Positions 42,471-53,040 of a stretch of DNA of 64,000 nt are shown here, in pieces. Origin of the DNA: Bicyclus anynana (taxonomy: Eukaryota; Arthropoda; Insecta; Lepidoptera; Nymphalidae). Where the stretch lies: assembly GCF_947172395.1 (NCBI RefSeq), contig NC_069091.1, positions 4,402,001 to 4,466,000 of the forward strand, written 5' to 3'. The position numbers and the translations under genes were made by a program. The notes beneath the pieces are model-generated. The model did no database searches and was not told the origin of the DNA. It saw only the letters and a list, made by a program, of their open reading frames with translations. The stretch's first letter is position 1. Each line of letters opens with the position of its first letter.

Positions 42471-44455
42471 TATTAGATACACATAAATGAGATAATAATA
42501 AAAGATGACGTTACAACATTTTGAATAATCAATACGATACTGCTAACTGCTTCACAATATAAGATCATATTAACGGAAACAATTTCGAAAGCATTTCAGC
42601 ATAGTCGTGTAACTGCACATGATACTCCAACTAACTGAGGAGCATTGCATGACTGCATCAAACGAGCATAATTTTATAAAGCATCCAGCCGAATGATGCA
42701 GAACATTCTGTAAACTGTATTTCATCGAATTGCAAACAAATACCGATAATAACGCATACGGCTGTATGAATTAATTGTGTAGTTCGAAGTAGAATTGAAA
42801 TCGTATATGATTGTTTATGACGAGCAGCGACCTTAACTAAGATTTTATTGAACTCGATAGATCTTATACGTTACGCCATACTGGTGAAAATGAGAAGCAT
42901 CATCGAACAGTAGGTGCACGATTCAACGCTCACGACAATTTATTTGTTATGCAAAACTGCGCACATCCTATGGTTACGTCGAATGCACAATTGGTTAAGT
43001 TTTGCAATTATATTTAGAAAACCATTGCTAAAATCATCAAATTAACTAAAGGGATAATGAGATGAGAGACTACTAAACGCTTTCGAAGTTAACAATTAAC
43101 ACAAGCCGTTTTCCAGAACAGAGAAAACTGGCGTCGTTATGGGTCGTTAAGCCACATTTTGTTACCTAAACTATAAAGATGACGTCACGATAAAATTAAA
43201 CAATTGTACGAGGAAGTAAATCGAAACACTGGAACCACATGATTCGACGTAGACCTTGATTGTAATTTGATGAAGTTGAATCGATTTTTTATATAGCAAA
43301 GTACAAGGTTCCGACAGGCGATCATGTTTTAGCTCCGACGTGGCATTAAACAGTTGAGCGTTCCTAGGAATCACTCCTTTGATGCACCACAATGTTTATT
43401 AATGAGTAACAGAACCTCGCCCCTTTGAACGCTGACAGTGCAAGCATGCGAACACTTGCACAGGATGTGAGCTAATAAAACTTGTACTTCTTTGACTACA
43501 AGGCGTCCAGATATTTCCACTTTGAATAGATTGGTATTTTGATATTTATGTATATTGCAGTCATTAATTGTGATAGGTACATCAAATTGATTTTGATTAA
43601 TAACTTACATTCGAATAGTACAAAATTATGCAAATACCATAATTGTTAGTTCTGATTACATTAATAACACGAGTAATAACAAAACGAAAAGATTATACAA
43701 TACAAGAAAAATAAGTGGATTGTATAATTTGTAAGGGAAGTGTAATGATATTGGAATACAAAACGCAGAATGGAAGTAGCACACCTTTTGTACTATTAGA
43801 CGTCTCGTCATGTTATACTTTACATTTATGTAATGATGAGAATTACAGTTTTTTGCCATAGTTCCATTGCTAATAGCATTCGTTACAGTATTTCAATTTA
43901 TTTCAACACTGAGAGAGTTACGTTATTGTACGTGAAGATAATTCATTTTATTTTGAAGTATCAAATGATAGAGCAATTGGACGAATATATAAAAATAAAT
44001 TAGTATCAGAAATTTCTACATTAAAGTAGCCTCTCATTACTTGCAATCCTAATTTCTGTAGATGGCAGCAAGCCGTTAAGATGTTGCAACCCGACGAGGT
44101 CTAAACACGGCAGGTCGTTGAGTAACCACCAAATATCTTCCGGTCTTTTTAACTTAAATTGCTGAATTTTTTGCTGTATGAGAAGTAAATTCAGTTGCTT
44201 AATTGTGCGAAGCCCATGACTTAATCGCTGCCTAAGAAATAGCTGTTCCAGTTATAGAAATATTTCCTTAATTATTGAATAGTTTTTGCCTGCGACATCA
44301 TCAGCATGAATTGAGGGATTTAAAATGTCCATAGATAACTAATTTAGATTCCTTAGGATTATAATATAAGTGGATGTAGAATAATTGCAGAAGATTTAGT
44401 AGATGGACGTGTGGAATGTGTATAGATCTACAGCTCCATAAATTAAAACAACAAA
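42471..44455. other. No recognised feature
   Basis: No repeat shared with the window and no credible frame; 43171-43392 and 43656-43859 (minus) are short unremarkable openings. Confidence 0.5.
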
Positions 44456-44647
44456 TCTATACTAATATTATAAAGCTGAAGAGTTTGTTTGATTGAACGC
44501 GCTAATCTCAGGAACTACTGGTCCGATTTAAATATTTTTTTCAGTGTTAGATAACCCATTTATCGAGGAAGGGAATAAGGTAATATATTATCCCCGTATT
44601 CTTACGGGGACGGAAACCACGCGGGTGAAACCGCGCGTCTTCAGCTA
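44456..44647 (+). mobile_element. Non-autonomous Helitron, intact ends
   Basis: Starts TC (tctatactaatattataaag) after A at 44455 and ends CTAG (44644-44647) before T at 44648, exactly the A|T insertion of Helitrons. Two hairpins precede the end: CCCCGTA/TACGGGG (44592-44609) and CGCGG/CCGCG (44620-44635), the latter 8 bp before CTAG. 192 bp, no coding capacity; best preserved of its family here. Confidence 0.85.
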
Positions 44648-44972
44648 GTCTTAAGATATAATTGACGAATACTATTTAAATTTACTTTCGCAACAGAACA
44701 ACAATCATCCCAACAAATTTGTAAATCATTGCCAAATTCCAACAACAAGCCGTCGTTTATTCAAACAAACACCGAAAGTGAATTTTTGCATTGTTGACAC
44801 AGCTTGCGTTATATCCGCCAGCTACACGTAATCCACAAACGTGAAGCGATGGACACTAACAATAAAAAGTCTCAAAACTCATAAAATATTCAAGGATGCA
44901 AATTAATGTCTCTATATTATTGCTAACTGTCTCAACTTCTACGACTATATGAGTAGGTTTTGGTGTAAGTAA
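44648..44972. other. No recognised feature
   Basis: Short AT-rich spacer between a Helitron and a LINE tail. Confidence 0.5.
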
Positions 44973-45278
44973 TCATCATCATGATCATCATCATTGTCAG
45001 CCGATGGACGTCCACTGCTGGACATAGGCCTCTTGCATGGACTTCCAAACAAAACGGTCTCGAGCCGCCAGCATCCAGCGGCTCCCTGCAACCCGCTTGA
45101 TGTCTTCGGTCCACCTAGTGGGGGGTCGACCAACACTGCGCTTTCCGGTGCGGGGTCGCCATTCCAGCACCTTGGGACCCCAACGTCCATCGACTCTTCG
45201 AACTATGTGCCCTGCACATAGTAAGTAATCGTCAATGTTTAATAACATTACGTAAAAGTTTAATCCCAAAACAAGCAT
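44973..45278 (-). pseudogene. C-terminal tail of a family R LINE endonuclease-reverse transcriptase
   Basis: The minus frame 44997-45278 contains GHIVRRVDGRWGPKVLEWRP, GKRSVGRPPTRWTEDIKRVA and QEAYVQQWTSIG before the stop, then an (ATG)n-type tail at 44973-44996. The R-x-GRP-TRW-DIK-VAG-WM-AR-W--YVQQWT order is the C-terminal end of lepidopteran endonuclease-reverse-transcriptase LINEs (probably RTE or a related clade). In a full element this region follows the RT and thumb domains; here only about 75 residues remain in frame, so it is a 5'-truncated, dead copy. It is the best preserved of six tails in the window (31784, 34728, 37495, 38446, 63533). Two further frames over it are shadows. Confidence 0.85.
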
Positions 45279-45724
45279 TCATATAATTATTTAAATGAAC
45301 ATTTGCTTTGTTTCGATTATTATCTCCAACAATTTAATCTCCTAAACATAACAGTATAGAAAACATAATCGAGTATTTAATTTCCACCTTTAACGTTGTG
45401 TTAACCAACAGCCCAATGCAAATAATGTGTTAAATTCCAACTGTTATTGCAATACCGGTATTAAGTAGCCATTGTTACAGTATGTAAATGTGTTTAAGTT
45501 TTCTTTGTTTTACATGATATTTTCTCTGCAACATGTTAGTATATATCTCGGTTATATCATATAGTACAATGATGTACCAGTATTAGACATTGTATGTCAA
45601 TGATGTTCAGTTACTCCACCGAGCGCCGAAAAAGCACATTTTTTTATTTTTTTAAATTATATTAATAATAATTATTGTATATGTATATTGTATACAGTTT
45701 TATATGTATATTTACACTACCTGA
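45279..45724. other. No recognised feature
   Basis: AT-rich; 'tatatgtata' type alternating runs at about 45670-45715. Confidence 0.5.
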
Positions 45725-45770
45725 ACACACAACTCGGCATTGTAGTCAATATTTAGATAGATATTATTAA
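45725..45770 (+). repeat. Dispersed short repeat, copy 2
   Basis: 'acacacaactcggcattgta' and 'gtcaatatttagatagatat' match 3441-3485 (plus) and 47160-47195 (inverted). Confidence 0.55.
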
Positions 45771-45783
45771 ACTAAGAAAGAAG

Positions 45784-45953
45784 GAAAAATATCGTGAGGA
45801 AACCAGCATATCTGAGAAATATTCTAAATTCTCTACGTGTGTGAAAGTCTGCCAATCCGCATTTTGCCAGCGTGGCGGACTAAGGCCTAACCCCTCTCGT
45901 TCTGAGAGGAGACTCGTGGTCAACAGTGAGCCGAATATGGGATGTTGATGATG
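45784..45953 (+). mobile_element. SINE family B, 5'-truncated
   Basis: Starts 'atatcgtgaggaaaccagca', continues 'gtgaaagtctgccaatccgc' and 'cctctcgttctgagaggaga', and ends 'gccgaatatgggatgttgat' with a short GAT tail. Confidence 0.85.
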
Positions 45954-46629
45954 GTGCTCAAATATACTAAATGAAATTACGCCAACCGGGTGACATTGTT
46001 CGCAAATTTTCGATGCGCTAGGTACCATATCTCAAGTATAAAATCACAGATGTAGTAATCAATTAATTTGGGCTCGATATAAATTTTGCATGTGAATGAA
46101 ACACTGCATAAAAGAAAGTTTTAAACAAGGCGAAACTAATAGTGAAGCGCGTTTAGTCAAGCCCAATGGATCACAAAAATTACAAAGTTTACGTAACAGT
46201 ATCTTTCAAGGATAATTGAGTTTGAGGAATTTACGTGTAGCATTTCATTAGTAGCTGTTGATTTCTCGGTTAGCTTAATTTCGAAGCAATAATGGATGCC
46301 GGTTTGTAATCAATTTGCTTATCTATTGTTACGATTACGCTTGTTACAAGTTAATCGTGATTTAGTATGCTATTAACATAGACAAAGTAAGTTATTGCTG
46401 TTTCAAAAACCTGTTAGTTATTCTTCTTTAACTTAGAGTTTACACGCTGATCATTTTCCATACAATCTTGGAAAGGAAGGTTTATTGGCTGTCTCAGATC
46501 TGTGATAACGTCGTTAAGACAGTTGTTTCTTGACAGTTGACAACCACGAGATTTTAGTACAGGGACTTCATTAAGTGTAGTTCAAAATGCTGATAGATGT
46601 GACTAGTATTAAAAATTCAAATCCTAGAC
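45954..46629. other. No recognised feature
   Basis: No frame or repeat identified. Confidence 0.5.
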
Positions 46630-46815
46630 TCATATAGCTCAACGGTAAGAGCAGTTAGACTCATCACCGAGGGGTGATGGTTCAATCCTCGACCTGTTTG
46701 TCTATTATCATACCCACTCCTAGCACACTGTTTCCCGACTAGTTGGAGGGGAATGGGAATATTGGTCATATTATAAAAAATAAGGCAAATATTCTTTTTA
46801 GAAAAAAAAAATATA
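46630..46815 (+). mobile_element. SINE family C, best copy
   Basis: A box TAGCTCAACGG (46635-46645) and B box GGTTCAATCCT (46679-46689) at tRNA-like spacing, then 'ctattatcatacccactcct', 'ttcccgactagttggagggg' and 'gggaatattggtcatattat', ending in an A-rich tail near 46800-46815. This head retains the internal polymerase III promoter order. Confidence 0.8.
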
Positions 46816-47159
46816 TAAAACTTCTAAAGTTATATATCAATCCATAATATAGGTCAAACGTATTATAAAAAACGTAACAGCTGTATCGCATTTACCTAAA
46901 TCGATATTTATTGGCCGGGATCGTTGACTGCTATCTGATCGCGCCGTGAACTTTCGCGGTGCTTATGTCCATCGTCACGCTATCATGATATACTCGTAGA
47001 CAGCTTAATAATATGATTAAAAATGTATATACAATTACCTAACGATATTTTGTACTAGATAGGGCACTAACGCATCAAAACTTAGGCGGACAAATGTGCA
47101 TAATTGTTTTAAATCAATCGCTTATTAAACAACGAAAGTTATTTAAACAAAATAATACC
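46816..47159. other. No recognised feature
   Basis: 46912-46980 is a GC-richer patch ('gatcgcgccgtgaactttcg') without assignment. Confidence 0.45.
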
Positions 47160-47195
47160 TAAATATTGTCTACAATGTCGAGTTGTGTATTCAGG
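47160..47195 (-). repeat. Dispersed short repeat, inverted copy 3
   Basis: 'taaatattgtctacaatgtc' and 'gagttgtgtattcagg' are the reverse complement of the block at 45725. It ends 16 bp before the mariner-type MITE. Confidence 0.6.
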
Positions 47196-47209
47196 AAGTG
47201 TGAAAACTA

Positions 47210-47630
47210 TACAGGATGCTCGGGAGTTATTTCCCATAACTGCATAACTAATATTTTTTAACAAAAAAAAAACTTTTCTTCCTGGCATTCAATCCTTGCA
47301 TTTTTAAATGCGTAATCGTAGTGGTGAGACTGTCGATATCGACGAGATATTGCAATTGGCACTCCGCACTTCACTAGTAAGCTACCTCATGATATTTATC
47401 AATGAATATGTTTGGCTAGGTCATAATATATGGATGCGGTATAACAGACACAATCTAAGATCTATTTACAAAAGGAATATTTATTTACTCTGAAAATATT
47501 CATTTTGGAACACATGTTCCAAAAATTAATTAAAAATTAATTAAAAATGTCTATATAATAGACATTTTTAATTAATTTTCCTTGAAGAATATAACCCTAA
47601 AGTTATGTGAATACTCCCGAGCATCCTGTA
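47210..47630. mobile_element. mariner-type MITE, 417 bp, TA-flanked, copy 2, with an inserted hairpin
   Basis: The element 47212-47628 begins CAGGATGCTCGGGAGTTATT and ends ATACTCCCGAGCATCCTG, with TA at 47210-47211 and 47629-47630. 'gatctatttacaaaaggaat' and 'gaaaatattcattttggaac' match copy 1. An extra AT-rich perfect hairpin (47533-47579) sits where copy 1 has 'ttgaacattttgaatt'. The 61-codon frame inside is not a transposase. Confidence 0.8.
47533..47579. repeat. Perfect 21-bp hairpin inside the MITE
   Basis: aaaattaattaaaaatgtcta (first 20 bases: aaaattaattaaaaatgtct) at 47533-47553 pairs exactly with 47559-47579 around the loop tataa. Confidence 0.85.
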
Positions 47631-48241
47631 TAATGTAAGTAAACACAAATTTGTGCATGTGTGCGCTAGCAGCTAAATTCGGATCACATTTTGCGGTGAT
47701 TTTTTTAAAATGTGTTACTCTTTTAAAAATTATTTCAGAAATTGAAAATGAAAATATATTTGTGTGTATCATCTTCGCTGGTCTTTAACCTATTATATTA
47801 CACTGGTCTTTCTAAACGGTGGACAGCCAAGGGTGTAGTTCACAAACCGTGAAGGCCTAACGAGCCAACCAGTTGTAAAAACACTACCAAGAAAAAACGC
47901 CCTTCTACTGGTTATATATTATATACTATAATACTGTTTAAACGATAATAAAATATAATTTGTAATGGAAAACCTCGTGTAAAATGAAAAGTCTTATAGT
48001 CAGGGATCCCTAGAACATTTTGTACACCTGATTACTAACAAGCAAAATTTTCGTGACTAAAGTTCAGACTTTTCATAACTAGAAACACTACATGGGATCT
48101 TCTTAGAAACGAATGTTGTTTTCACACAAAAACAAACGAGTAAAACAACACACATAAAACTTATCAACACATAAATAGGAAGTCGCGATGAATAATGGAA
48201 CGTGTAACAATATGCAATAAAGCTACTCCATTCGACTTAGG
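47631..48241. other. No recognised feature
   Basis: 47800-47900 is slightly GC-richer without assignment. Confidence 0.5.
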
Positions 48242-48765
48242 CATGTTAGTCGGGGTTTAGAGTTCAGCATAGTTCAGTAGTGCTAACATGCGACCAACGA
48301 TATTATCTCGTGCAGAGAAATAGACAAATTTTAACTAATGGCGGCACAACTGGAAAAACCGCTCTTTCATTGAGTTGCTACGAAAGAAATGGGATTGGGT
48401 CAACACCGACGCCATTGGACATTTTGTTATTTCTCTGCACTTGGTCCCATGTTAGCAGTACCAGTAGGTATAGCAAGCAACCAACGACATATCTAATGAA
48501 GAGACATAGACAAAATCGACCAATGGCGGCGGAGTTGGTCCATCTTTTTCGGCCCAACGCAATGAAAGACAGCAGTATTTCCGGTTACACCGCCATCGGT
48601 TGAGTCTATTTCTCTCTACGAGATGATATCGTTGGTCGCATGATAGCACTACTGAACTACACTAAACTTTGTACACATAATGTATTCTGTGGCTGAACTC
48701 TAAGCCTCGACTAACATTTGTCTATATATCTCTTCAGTAATAGTAGATATGTCGTTGGTCGCATG
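48242..48765. mobile_element. Compound inverted repeat built from two opposed MITE family M copies
   Basis: The outer arms pair: catgttagtcggggtttaga...agttcagtagtgctaacatg...cgaccaacgatatta (48242-48305) with its complement at about 48620-48717, where the right arm has about 30 extra bases. Inside, two family M units face each other: unit 1 about 48308-48448 (plus) and unit 2 about 48490-48625 (minus), sharing 'gagaaatagac' ends and the core 'ccgctctttcattgagttg' / 'ctgctgtctttcattgcgtt'. A further end fragment lies at 48720-48765 ('gtcgttggtcgcatgctagg'). There is no transposase; frames of 107 codons (plus) and 65 codons (minus) are shadows of the repeats. Confidence 0.8.
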
Positions 48766-51420
48766 CTAGGCCTATTGATGACGCGTTACTTGCTTGCTAT
48801 GCTTTGCTTGTAAAATTACACAGTATCGAGTAAATTTTCAGTAGAGTCGCTTCTCCGTATAATTTTACCAGTACAAGAGCTACTCCGTCGGGTTTCACTT
48901 TCTTTCTGTCTGCAGCGTAGGATGGGCGTGACCGGGCTCGGGACGGCCTTGTCGTCCACGCCGATTACATACTTTCCCTGTTTTTATGGGAATTTTACAG
49001 GGACAATGATATAACAATGAGAAAGTTGATGTCTCGTTAGTGTCTATTATTTTTGAGTTTCATTATCTTGGCTACCTATGTTATTATTTCGATATCATTA
49101 ACAAGTGTCAACACGGCAAAGTTGCATTAAAATTTCAATTTAAATTTTACAAAAATTACCTTTAACAGTGAATGTTTCATTTAACTGTTTACTTTAGAAT
49201 AAGGTACCTAGTTTGTTGACAATATTAATCATTAAATAGCTTTAAAATTTGCGACAATATTCCATGAAACACAAAATATAATCAAACTGGAAACTCATAT
49301 ATATTCAAACTGATTAAAATTTAGATGTCCTTTGACAGTTTGATGCGAAATATGCAAGGCAAACACGAAGGTGAAACGTATCAAAATGTAATAAATAATA
49401 CCATCTATTAAATTGATCATGATAAATTGAAACAAGTTTCAACAACAGGTATGCAAAAAAAGATTTAACTATACTAAAAGATAATTCAAAATATAAACAT
49501 CTGAAAATTATTGTATAGTGAATAATTGAATATGTATATTATAATAAACTTGTAGGTGTAGGAATCTGCAAGTACTTTCAAGAAAATTTCAAGGTTAGTG
49601 ATAAGTCTACAAGCTCTACACCTAAGCATCGACCTTAAGTCGAAGTGGGCGTTTACAAATCAGTATTAACATTGACACACATGCTTAGTTATTACAACGA
49701 CATTCTATCCACTAAGTACAATCATAAATACAATTTGCGCTGGTCATTGCGAAAAACATTACCTAAAAATTCTGTATTATTATAGCGTGAGCGCACATAA
49801 CATCAACGTAATTTACGTTAAATATGGATTTTTAATTATACCCATTATTCTGCTTGCTTGAGTTTTAAAGAGTAAAGCTATCAACACAGGATTTCCGAAA
49901 GTAATACCATTTCCAATGTCGATTCATCAAACTCTGTATGTTACAAGTAGTTTTTAATGGAAGTTTTATTAAACCGGATTCCTAGCGACTGCATCTAATA
50001 AAGTTTCTAATGCAAAACTATATTCTATAGTATAGTAAGATGATTAAATCATCTTTAGTGTTTATTTAAAACAAAAGACCAAATAATTTATCTATAACTG
50101 TCTTCAATACATTTAGTAAATAATTAAGAACATAACGTTATATTTTTAAAATTAGTAATTGCACAGTTAGTTGGAATTCTGGACTTTTTCACTGTAGTTC
50201 GTTAGCTTCTAGCACTACTAGTCAATGCTTTTCTATTAACGTTGAGACGTATAAGGCAAGAGGTACTGTTACTGAGGTTGTTGTCGCTTGCCCTTATCCA
50301 CTACCTTACTGTGGCTATAACATGCACATACAGGTTTGAAGCAGTCATGTAAAAGCTCTATTTATCTCTATTCGGCTCCGTTTTCTGCACACAAGACAGG
50401 ATAACAATAATATTATCTTGACAGTAAATTATAAATTGTAAAACTTCAATTTTTAATAGTTTCTTGTTCATTCTTTTCAGCATAATTTGCAGACTTGACA
50501 TTTCAAAAGTGCTTTTTTTAAAGCCTACTTTAAATAAATGAATTAGAATTTATTTACACGATTACAAACATCCGCCTCTGCATGAAATTGAAATAACTTA
50601 GAGCTTAGTGGTATTAGTGTTTTTTTAATATGACTCAAGTGGGACAAGTTTACACGCAAACATAAACGCACAACAAGGTCAAAGTTGATTAGCTAATCAT
50701 TAAAAGCTATAACATATAATAATACATGTTAAACAGATTACCTAACACTTGAAAATGATATCCTTAAGCCATCAGATAAGCAGTAGATTGGCAATGTCAA
50801 ACCTTTCACATGCCCATAAAATTCACTATTTTTAAAAATGCATATAAACTCGTATGATTTCCAAAAGATTTCACATCAGATTATTTCATTATTTAGCAAA
50901 TGAAAGTGGGTTCATACATTTAAATGTCTCTTAAAATCGCTTTCAGATTAAAACGGTTGATATTATAACATACGTAAAAATAAAATATAATACATTCTCA
51001 GTGTAGTGTGCCAGTAATGAATGCAAATCAAGCACAAAAGAAAGCCAAACAAGTAAAGCAATTGCAGACGAAAACAGCGATTCTCATATTTAGCAACTAG
51101 AGAGAACGGCACACATAGAACAATTGAACAATGTTATTACTAAGAAAGTTTATTTTGATTTGTCGTGTGTACTCATAATACGAAACAAACCTTTTGTTCG
51201 AGTTGATACTTCTCTGATGACTATTATTAAGAGTTTAATAATAGGGGACACTTTTAGGAGTTGGCATTCGTAAGTTCTTGACGACTTGTTTTCAAACAGA
51301 AGTTAAGCATTAGGTAAAGGTTTATGTATTTTAATGCCTATAATAAATCTAAAACGCATGCAATTCAAGATATATATGTAGTTTTGCCTTGAAATTAAGA
51401 AAATGATATTATAACCCTTT
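48766..51420. other. No recognised feature apart from a GC-rich patch
   Basis: 48880-48980 is GC-rich ('gcgtgaccgggctcgggacg', 'gccttgtcgtccacgccgat') and might be a decayed repeat or exon; no frame supports the latter. The rest is AT-rich with no repeats identified. Confidence 0.45.
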
Positions 51421-51750
51421 TGACGGCCTCCGTGGCGCAGTGGTATGCGCGGTGGATTTACAAAACGGAGGTCCTGGGTTCGATCCCCGGCTGGGCAGAT
51501 TGAGATTTTTTTTAATTTGTCCAGGTCTGGCTGGTGGGAGGCTTCGGCCGTGGCTAGTTACCACCCTACCGGCAAAGACGTACCGCTAAGCGATTTAGCG
51601 TTCCGATACGATGCCGTGTAGAAACCATAAAGGGGTGTGGATTTTCATCCTCCTCCTAACAAGTTAGCCCGCTTCCATCTTAGACTGCATCATCACTTAC
51701 CATCAGGTGAGATTGTAGTCAAGGGCTAACTTGTAAAAGAATAAAAAAAA
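51421..51750 (+). mobile_element. SINE family A, full-length
   Basis: tRNA-derived head with A box TGGCGCAGTGG (51433-51443) and B box GGTTCGATCCC (51477-51487); then 'ggctggtgggaggcttcggc', 'ccaccctaccggcaaagacg', 'taagcgatttagcgttccga', 'gatgccgtgtagaaaccata', 'agactgcatcatcacttacc', 'ggtgagattgtagtcaaggg', and an A-rich tail (51739-51757). About 320 bp. The internal polymerase III promoter looks intact. I associate it with the large lepidopteran SINE group (Metulj-like in Heliconius nomenclature, from memory). No clear target-site duplication. Six truncated relatives occur in the window. Confidence 0.9.
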
Positions 51751-51757
51751 AATAAAA

Positions 51758-52404
51758 CTTGCTTCCACCACATAAGTGAGGGTGAAATTATGTCAGTAAC
51801 CTTGAATGTCTATAAACCATAGTATTGATTGACAGTATTCATTGACAACTTTAAAAGAAAGTAGATTCGAAAATGATTGGATGTTAAATTTTTATTCAGT
51901 TACTTTGAACTTAAAATACAACAATTTTTTAATACATCGGTTTCGAGAATGGTGTTAAATATTATTAATTAGGATAAAGTTAAAGAAGTTACTTTCATAA
52001 GTACTTACGTGAAAAAAGTTTTGATTTTATACCTTACCTAACCTAACCTAATAACAACTGCACAATTGTTATTTATAGAGAGATAGATTTTTATTATTAC
52101 TTTAATGGACATAATGTAAAAAACACTGACAAGGTTAACGTAGCAGATCTTCAAGAAATTTTCTGTAAAATGTCTAAAACGAAGATACCACTTATATTTA
52201 TGGCATCATACCTTGTCTACACGAAATGTTCAAATACATTTCATTAGTTTGATAAACGAGCTTGAGTCACGAAAGGCACTTCAACATAGCTTAGCTATAC
52301 CTATCTATCAGGGTCGTCCTCAAATTACCCAGATGGCTTTTAGCAATTCCACAGAATGTGGCAACTGGCAAGTGAATTAAAGCGACTATTACCTCTATAG
52401 ACTC
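51758..52404. other. No recognised feature; tiny telomere-like motif
   Basis: 'cctaacctaaccta' at about 52037-52050 equals nearly three CCTAA units, the complement of the insect telomere repeat TTAGG. It is too short to imply a telomere relic. Confidence 0.45.
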
Positions 52405-52596
52405 TAGCCAAGTTACATAATATCAAATCTATTTCTACTAACGCTTCAAAAACTAATGAAAGTACCTACATAAACATGCGTTACCGATAGGTCACGTGAT
52501 CAACTTATCAATCGTGTAATACGTCATTCCCAAACAAATTTTTAGTTTTCGAAGCGTTAGTGTTTGTAGAAAGATAACTTATGTGTAACTTGGCTA
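52405..52596. mobile_element. mariner-type MITE, 188 bp, TA-flanked
   Basis: GCCAAGTTAC at 52407 and GTAACTTGGC ending at 52594 are exact inverses and are flanked by TA. Imperfect inversion continues inward ('tctactaacgcttcaaaaac' versus 'ttttcgaagcgttagtgttt'), about 55 bp in all. The interior includes 'gttaccgataggtcacgtga'. Confidence 0.8.
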
Positions 52597-52929
52597 CAGA
52601 CCCTGGTTGCTTGTCCTTGTATCGCCTACATTCAGCAGTGCGGTATTTAATTTTACTTTTTGTTCTACGACTCGGAGCATTGTGTTCAGAGATTTGTCTA
52701 ACTTAGTAGGTACTTGTTACATACCTACTGTTAGTTATAATGCGGTTGTATCCACCTGATACCCAGCTGAGACCTCGTAATGAATCTTACAAGACTCGTG
52801 TTACAAAGGACATCTTTATTATGTTAATGAGATGCTATAAATTATTATTATACGTTGATATTAATTATTGCACTTACTAGAATCTACAATAAGACGTCAA
52901 AATGCTATTACTTACAATTGCTCAGTGAT

Positions 52930-53040
52930 ATATACTAATATTATAATGATGTAAATTTTGAGGTGTTGTAGGAGGTTTTCTCTGGATCTACTGACCCAAC
53001 TTTGGCAAATCTCAAAGCCACGTTATCTATCAGTGTCACC
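52930..53040 (+). mobile_element. Helitron-like 5' fragment
   Basis: 'tatatactaatattataatg', 'ggaggttttctctggatcta' and 'tcaaagccacgttatctatc' follow the order of lepidopteran Helitron-like repeats. No 3' CTAG was found. Confidence 0.45.

Noticed and set aside
44945..45228. Additional frames over the family R LINE tail
   Set aside because: Out-of-phase and antisense shadows of the recognised C-terminal tail.
46630..46700. Possible functional tRNA gene
   Set aside because: The tRNA-like part is the head of a SINE with a body shared by two other copies.
48280..48649. 107-codon plus and 65-codon minus frames
   Set aside because: They arise from the inverted repeats of the compound MITE and resemble each other for that reason.
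52035..52050. Interstitial telomere repeat
   Set aside because: Fewer than three CCTAA units, expected by chance in 64 kb of AT-rich DNA.
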